This document shows, piece after piece, positions 57,339 through 64,000 of a stretch of 64,000 bases of DNA. Position 1 is the stretch's first letter. Every line of letters begins with the position of its first letter. The notes below the pieces were generated by a model. It had not been told where the DNA came from. It saw nothing but the letters and a program-made list of their open reading frames with translations, and made no database searches. The position numbers and the translations under genes were made by a program. The DNA is from Pycnopodia helianthoides (Eukaryota; Echinodermata; Asteroidea; Forcipulatida; Asteriidae), in contig JASTWB010000076.1 in the NCBI GenBank assembly GCA_032158295.1, positions 1 through 64,000 on the forward strand, given 5' to 3'.

Positions 57339-57970
57339 TTAAAGGAACATTACAGAATTGGTAAGAAAAAAACTTGTAAAATATACTTTTTGATCACAGA
57401 TTTACATAAAACTTACACGGTCTAATGATGATGATAGTAGAAAACATCCCTTGAAATATTTCTGTCTGAAATGCAATATTTGATGAGAAATGAATGAACT
57501 AATTTTCCGATTGGAGTTTATCGCTTAGTGAGCGTTTTATTCATTTGTTGAATCTATATGATTTTCATGCAAATGTGTAATCGGTTTTTCACTATTTTCT
57601 TGTGACCCAGATGGCCGATCGATCTCAAACTTCTACAGGTTTGTCAGTTTATGTATATGGTGGATTACATAAAGTGCTTACACTGCCAGCAACTGTTTTG
57701 TTAGCAAGAGTTTCTAAGTCAACTTGTGTAATTTCAGTCTTACCTACCTGGAGTTTATCGCTTAGTGAGCGTTTTATTCATTTGTTGAATCTATATGATT
57801 TTCATGCAAATGTGTAATCGGTTTTTCACTATTTTCTTGTGACCCAGATGGCCGATCGATCTCAAACTTCTACAGGTTTGTCAGTTTATGTATATGGTGG
57901 ATTACATAAAGTGCTTACACTGCCAGCAACTGTTTTGTTAGCAAAAACCGATTCTGTAATGTTCCTTTAA
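57339..57970. mobile_element. MITE family 1, copy 5, with internal duplication
   Basis: TTAA at 57339-57342 and 57967-57970. The right half (from GAGTTTATCGCTTAGTGAGC) is present twice inside, joined by a piece of the 90-bp repeat (57708-57748). Confidence 0.75.
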
Positions 57971-60900
57971 AGGGAAAGTACAGAGCTGGTAACTATCAGC
58001 AAATGTTGACTACTTTCAATCTGTGAGCTGACTGACTACGAGATTCAAACCTCCAGTGAAAAAAGCTACATCCTGCACTGTCAACATTGATAAAGTTGTC
58101 ACAGTTTTCACGAAGGGACGGGCACATGAAAACGTGCTAAAAGAACATTTTGAGATAATCCCATTGAAAAATGTGATGAGTTTGAAACTGAAAACTCTGC
58201 AGTATGAAAACAATTTTTTGTGCAGTTTAAGTGCCCTAATATGTCTCTCTAAGAGTTTAAACATTATCAACAATTTCTTTTTAAAAATTACAAAAACTTT
58301 GGTTAATTAACACAATAGTTAGTCAAACATGCCTGTCTCTCCACGAAAGAGCAAAATCACAATGACCTACTTTTGCACACATCTAATACTGTATGTTTTG
58401 TACAAAATGAAGGGCGGGCATGTCACATGATCATGCCACACTGACAAGCCCGTCTATTTGTGAAACTGCAAAGGCCGTGCCCACCCATTTTTATACAGTG
58501 TATTATGCACAATGTTTTGGGATGCCCTTCTCTTTGTGTAAACACAAAATGCAATTACTTAGATGTATGCCCGCTTACTAACTGGTGTAATTAGGGAATT
58601 AAGCATAATTTTGAATTAAGCAGCAGTTTGAGAAGGCTTAGAAACATCTTTAAGTCAAAAAGTAAATGTATTAAAAAAACCAATAAATATTTTAAAAAAA
58701 AAAAAAAAAAACTCTTTGACATGCCCGCCCATTTGAGAAAACAGTGAAGAATTAAACATCAACCAGGCAGTCATCCCAATCAGAGATCTTTAAGGGCATC
58801 CAAGGCAAGGCTCTGGAACTCACTACCTGCTTCTGCTGCTGTAGTCCAATCCAGTCAAATCTATTTAGTCTATTCTTAATTAATGTGTTTCCTTAAAAAG
58901 CCCACTGCTCACAATTTGTGAATTTTGCTGCAGTTTTCTATGAGCTTCCTGTTAAGCAGGGTTTAAAATTCAAACGATATACTTTTTTTTTGATTATCAA
59001 GTAAAGAAGGATGTTATGAACATGCACAAAATCCTTGACAAAGTATCTACTTTTTCCTATTTTTCTTCTGCTTCATTTCAGAAACAGGTGACTACCTAAA
59101 TGATGTAATTGTCAAAGGCTGGTTTTACGGTGTATATTGAAAACAAGATGATGTGAATGAATTTTCCAATAATATACATGTATGATACCTTTACAACAAA
59201 ATACCATCCTTAGCTCAACATGTTTTTTCTTCTTATTTTACTCTGATGACACTTTAATCTAAACTGGCTGTATTTATTAAACAAAATTGTTTACATACAA
59301 TATCTAGTTTACAACATATCTGGTGCAGCATGGGGCCATGATCTCCACAGGTGGGGTAGAAATCTTGTGCTTATCAATCGAGTAGCATCTTTATCTGAAG
59401 GGCGAGTTTCTAAGTCAACTGTGTAATTTCCAGTCTACCTACTGGAGTTTATCGCTTAGTGAGCGTTTTATTCATTGTTGAATCTATATGATTTTCATGC
59501 AAATTGTTGAATCAGTTTATTTTCACTATTTTCTTGTGACTCAATAGCGATCGATCTCGAAACTTCTAAGGTTTGTCAAGTTATGTATATGGTGGATTAC
59601 ATAAGTGCTTACACTGCCAGCAACTGTTTTTTTTAGCAAGAGTTTCTAAGTCAACTTGTGTAATTTCAGTCTTACCTACCTGGAGTTTATCGCTTAGTGA
59701 GCGTTTTATTCATTTGTTGAATCTATATGATTTTCATGCAAATGTGTAATCGGTTTTTCACTATTTTCTTGTGACCCAGATGGCCGATCGATCTCAAACT
59801 TCTACAGGTTTGTCAGTTTATGTATATGGTGGATTACATAAAGTGCTTACACTGCCAGCAACTGTTTTGTTAGCAAAAACCGATTCTGTAATGTTCCTTT
59901 AAAGGGAAAGTACAGAGCTGGTAACTATCAGCAAATGTTGACTACTTTCAATCTGTGAGCTGACTGACTACGAGATTCAAACCTCCAGTGAAAAAAGCTA
60001 CATCCTGCACTGTCAACATTGATAAAGTTGTCACAGTTTTCACGAAGGGACGGGCACATGAAAACGTGCTAAAAGAACATTTTGAGATAATCCCATTGAA
60101 AAATGTGATGAGTTTGAAACTGAAAACTCTGCAGTATGAAAACAATTTTTTGTGCAGTTTAAGTGCCCTAATATGTCTCTCTAAGAGTTTAAAACATTAT
60201 CAACAATTTCTTTTTAAAAATTACAAAAACTTTGGTTAATTAACACAATAGTTAGTCAAACATGCCTGTCTCTCCACGAAAGAGCAAAATCACAATGACC
60301 TACTTTTGCACACATCTAATACTGTATGTTTTGTACAAAATGAAGGGCGGGCATGTCACATGATCATGCCACACTGACAAGCCCGTCTATTGTGTGAAAT
60401 TGCAAAGGCCGTGCCCACCCATTTTTATACAGTGTATTATGCACAATGTTTTGGGATGCCCTTCTCTTTGTGTAAACACAAAATGCAATTACTTAGATGT
60501 ATGCCCGCTTACTAACTGGTGTAATTAGGGAATTAAGCATAATTTTGAATTAAGCAGCAGTTTGAGAAGGCTTAGAAACATCTTTAAGTCAAAAAGTAAA
60601 TGTATTAAAAAAAACCAATAAATATAAAAAAAAAAAAAAAAAAACTCTTTGACATGCCCGCCCATTTGAGAAAACAGTGAAGAATTAAACATCAACCAGG
60701 CAGTCATCCCAATCAGAGATCTTTAAGGGCATCCAAGGCAAGGCTCTGGAACTCACTACCTGCTTCTGCTGCTGTAGTCCAATCCAGTCAAATCTATTTA
60801 GTCTATTCTTAATTAATTGTGTTTCCTTAAAAAGCCCACTGCTCACAATTTGTGAATTTTGCTGCAGTTTTCTATGAGCTTCCTGTTAAGCAGGGTTTAA

Positions 60901-61323
60901 AATTCAAACGATATACTTTTTTTTTGATTATCAAGTAAAGAAGGATGTTATGAACATGCACAAAATCCTTGACAAAGTATCTACCTTTTCCTATTTTTCT
61001 TCTGCTTCATTTCAGAAACAGGTGACTACCTAAATGATGTAATTGTCAAAGGCTGGTTTTACGGTGTATATTGAAAACAAGATGATGTGAATGAATTTCC
61101 AATAATATACATGTATGATACCTTTACAACAAAATACCATCCTTAGCTCAACATGTTTTTTCTTCTTATTTTACTCTGATGACACTTTAATCTAAACTGG
61201 CTGTATTTATTAAACAAAATTGTTTACATACAATATCTAGTTTACAACATATCTGGTGCAGCATGGGGCCATGATCTCCACAGGTGGGGTAGAAATCTTG
61301 TGCTTATCAATCGAGTAGCATCT
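57708..61323. repeat. 1.68-kb direct duplication with a degraded middle copy of its head
   Basis: 57708-59390 and 59640-61323 are nearly identical over their whole length, offset 1932-1933 bp. Differences I could see are mainly in homopolymers (for example the A run at 58683). The joint 59391-59639 repeats the first 250 bp with many single-base gaps and insertions. No gene is conserved inside. Confidence 0.85.
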
Positions 61324-61834
61324 GTTTTTTACATAGCTAGAAAGTGGGACACCCACACGGTGCAAGGCAAGTCGAACAGGATATCCGCACTAGGTGAATG
61401 CCCTATTGCATTGAAATGACATAATGCATTGAAAAATTTTGCAAGTTCTGACGTTTTAACATAAGTTCTTGGTACTACAATTAATTTCCACTGGGACGTT
61501 CCAAGTATTTCAAAGTATGATATGAGTGGGTTTACTTGTGGTCATCGATCGAGTAGTATCTGTTTTTTTTTACATAGCAAGTGGGACATCCAAATGGTGC
61601 AAGGCAATGTCAATTTACGTTCAACAGGGTATCCGCAATGAGTGAATGCCCTAATGGGATTTTAACATAAATTCTAGGTAAGTATTTCCCCACAAGTGTT
61701 GCAAGGATTTTAAGAGTGGAATAACTCTTTACAGATGAAGTTGTGTATCTAAGCGTGTGGGGAGCGCATCCCCCCAAACTAATGTCCAAGCCCCCCCCCC
61801 GCTGGGATGACACCCGCATTGTAATCTGGACTTT

Positions 61835-62327
61835 GATGCTCGGATGTTTGGAAATTTACACAGGTGCAGGGGTGTTTTTATTTAGGAGGGGGGAATAATT
61901 CGACGAGCCTGGGACAACCCGTGTCAAATTGACCACTGTTAAGGGAGACCACTGTTTCTCTGTTTTTGCTTGTTATGTTTTGTTCGTGCTGCGCCTCGGA
62001 ATTGTGCACTCGATGGATGGGACACATTTGAGTGCTAGGTCTTCTTAACGGTAGGGTCATACTTTGGTAATGATTCTGGAAAAAAAAGGGTGTAATATTA
62101 CTGTTTGAAAGCTTGAAACATTTGAATCTCAGAAACAACTCGAGCATGAATTGTTTCTCAGATTTCTGAGGGTTGGTGTCCGCTCGCAGATGCTGTGGCC
62201 AGGGATGCGGTTGGTACCCACTGTCACCTCTCTGAACGAGGATGGATTTGACGTTGTTGTGAAAACGACAGTTTTTTTTGTTTTTCTCAACAAGTAGACA
62301 CTATATTCCGCTGAAACTTTCACATGT
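61835..62327. mobile_element. 493-bp insertion of unknown class
   Basis: Absent from segment copy 1 (junction near 25982) and flanked by GACTTT at 61829-61834 and 62328-62333. I see no inverted termini or recognisable frame. Confidence 0.55.
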
Positions 62328-62465
62328 GACTTTTTATAATTACAGGTGTAAAACTGCTACGTTTTTATCAGCTGCAATGTGATAACTAAAATGTATTTAA
62401 AACTCCTTTTCAATTTGCATGAAGACGAATTCAAATGTTTTACACTCACTCATATTATCTTATAA

Positions 62466-62505
62466 GAATAATAATAATAATAATATTTAAAACTTGTAAA
62501 GCGCC
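62466..62505 (-). repeat. LINE/SINE-type 3' tail, segment copy 3
   Basis: Counterpart of 26121-26161, with about five ATT units instead of seven. Confidence 0.5.
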
Positions 62506-63333
62506 ATCTATCTAAGACTCTATCTTCCGAGGCGCACAAAAACCAAACAAAAACAGAGAGAGTAAAAATAAAGATTACAAATTACTTAGAAATAGCAAAT
62601 GGCATGACAAGAGCACTAAAAAGGGAGTTGAGAAGTTCAAACAGAAATTACAGTTTTAGTTGGCCAGAAGTGCCCCCTAGAATAAACGGTGCATTCCCTT
62701 GTGCCCCCAAACAATTTTAAGCAAGTTTCGGCGGTGCACAGATCAGAAGTGTTTGATTTTTCAGGAGGGAGGAAAACCGGAGGGCCAAAAGAAAAACCCT
62801 TGCCAAGAAAAAGGCTTATTGCAAGATAGAACCAATGGATAACTCTTGTATGGCCGTGGCAGGGAACAAAACTTGGACCACAGTGGTAAGAGGTGAGCGC
62901 TTCAAGCCACCCATGCCTACCAAGAAACGTTTCAAAGTGATATTGCCTCCACTGCCTCAGTGAAAAGACTAGTGCCACAGTGTTTGGTCCAGCAGAGGTC
63001 ATGGAGGGATTCCTCCACCTCCCTTAGAGAACAAGTCTCTAAAAAGAGTAAAAAGGGTATTGTAGGAGATTGCACACTGTTCCTCAAACAAGCCCCTTTA
63101 ATATTAAAATAAAAGGCTGGCATTGCCAAGTTACAGATGAATCATCACCTGCAATCACTGCTTTATTGTTCAACCAATCAGATCCTATAAAACATGTCAC
63201 CACCAACCAGCAGTTAAGTATAAAAAGGGTTCAACATCAATCCTCTGAACCATTAGCAGTGTCTATTTCATGATACACTTTCTTCTTGAGTTAGATCTTC
63301 TTTAATAATATCATTGAGCCACACAAGTCAGAA

Positions 63334-64000
63334 ATAGCATTTTCTTATGTGATCATAGCTTAAGTCATTTTGGGGGCTGTGATTTCCACAAAAGCAAAAC
63401 TTGAAGAGCCAGAGAACTTCATCTGCCAGAGACAAATCAATATCAATCCATCCACTACTACAACCCCTGGCTGTAACTGTTCAGCAATTAAAGACATGCT
63501 GGAAAAATGCAAGGATTGAATCAGGGGTAAAAATCATCAAGAAGCAGCTAAACGCACTCACAACTGCGATCAGGAATCAAACAGGTACATCTTTCACTGA
63601 GAAAGTTTCACTGAATTATTAGTTTCACTTTTGCTATCGTTCTACTTTAGAAAATTTGTGTAAAATCTGTCCTGCTTATTCTATCTGTTCATAGTTGACT
63701 TTGCTAAAATACGTGTCTCAATCTTTAGACTGATGAACTGCCTTAAATGAATTCCAAAAATCGACTGCAGAATGCAGAAAATTGTGGGTTTGAATCCAAT
63801 CAGAGAAGCCTTGGATTTTATTTTGCAGAATTCAGAAAGTGCTGTGTACACAGCGATTGTCAAATATCAGTGCAGAACGAAACTAAATAATACTTAGTCC
63901 ATCTCAATATCATCTTTATTTATTTATTTATCTATTACCCATTTTATAAATATATATTTGATTTATTTCCTGTTCAATTTTACATTTGTTTCAGTTGGCA
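63334..64000 (+). pseudogene. Fibrinogen-domain lectin, segment copy 3 (5' part)
   Basis: Exon 1 (63334-63584) has the same ATA in place of ATG, the same in-frame TAA and the same 11-nt deletion as copy 1, and ends before GTACAT. The window ends in intron 1. Later exons, if present, lie beyond the window. Shared lesions show copies 1 and 3 are sisters to the exclusion of copy 2. Confidence 0.82.

Larger units (their letters stand above)
61324..63333. other. Segment copy 3 spacer, colinear with 25500-26989
   Basis: No gene. It contains an insertion at 61835-62327 and the LINE-like tail at 62466-62505. Confidence 0.55.

Noticed and set aside
58056..58310. 84-codon frame present twice (58056, 59988) as a conserved gene
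   Set aside because: Its duplication follows from the 1.68-kb direct repeat; segment copy 1 has a differing short frame and no domain is recognisable.

Overview
The window looks like invertebrate deuterostome nuclear DNA, most likely an echinoderm (sea star or sea cucumber). It is AT-rich, genes are split by introns with GT/AG borders, and no bacterial gene organisation is present. Two secreted lectin families (C-type lectin and fibrinogen-like) lie side by side, and several short inverted-repeat transposon families occur that I associate with echinoderms. The species call is inference; the gene families and element structures are read from the sequence.

Region 1 (1-19,400) is a tandem cluster of four two-exon C-type lectin genes on the plus strand. 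Each encodes a 160-residue secreted single-domain protein: exon 1 is 289 nt, a phase-1 intron of about 0.66-0.71 kb follows, and exon 2 is 194 nt. Genes 2, 3 and 4 are open. Gene 1 is split in its signal peptide by a 687-bp CACTA-type element with a TCT target duplication. Gene 2 is followed by a second intact copy of exon 2, a candidate alternative last exon. Long stretches between the genes are duplicated flanks, tandem repeats, two TTAA-target insertions and a tRNA-derived SINE.

Region 2 (19,400-23,000) is repeat-rich: a TTAA inverted-repeat element with an internal hairpin, two tRNA-derived SINEs, a GC-rich patch, and the 5' piece of a Penelope-like retroelement. That piece carries a consensus histone-type 3' stem-loop.

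Region 3 (23,000-64,000) holds three copies of a roughly 15-kb segment. Each copy contains a four-exon fibrinogen-domain lectin gene; copies 1 and 2 also carry Penelope-like, Ty3/Gypsy and SWIM/YqaJ remnants. No fibrinogen copy is intact: copies 1 and 3 share a lost start, a stop and an 11-nt deletion in exon 1, while copy 2 has a good exon 1 but frameshifts in exons 3 and 4. The Penelope-like remnants carry a hammerhead ribozyme, complete in copy 1 and lacking its scissile bases in copy 2. The Gypsy 3' LTR contains a 77-bp tandem repeat, about nine units in copy 1 and three in copy 2. A SWIM zinc finger/YqaJ nuclease pseudogene and a convergent DDE transposase fragment together resemble a dead ISL2EU-type DNA transposon. 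Copy 3 contains a 1.68-kb near-identical internal duplication joined by an indel-rich 249-bp stretch that may be an assembly artefact.

The host content is therefore an innate-immunity lectin locus (C-type lectins beside fibrinogen-related lectins) that has grown by tandem duplication while mobile elements broke some copies. The most unusual signals are RNA structures in the Penelope-like elements, the duplicated lectin terminal exon and the insertion in the lectin signal peptide.
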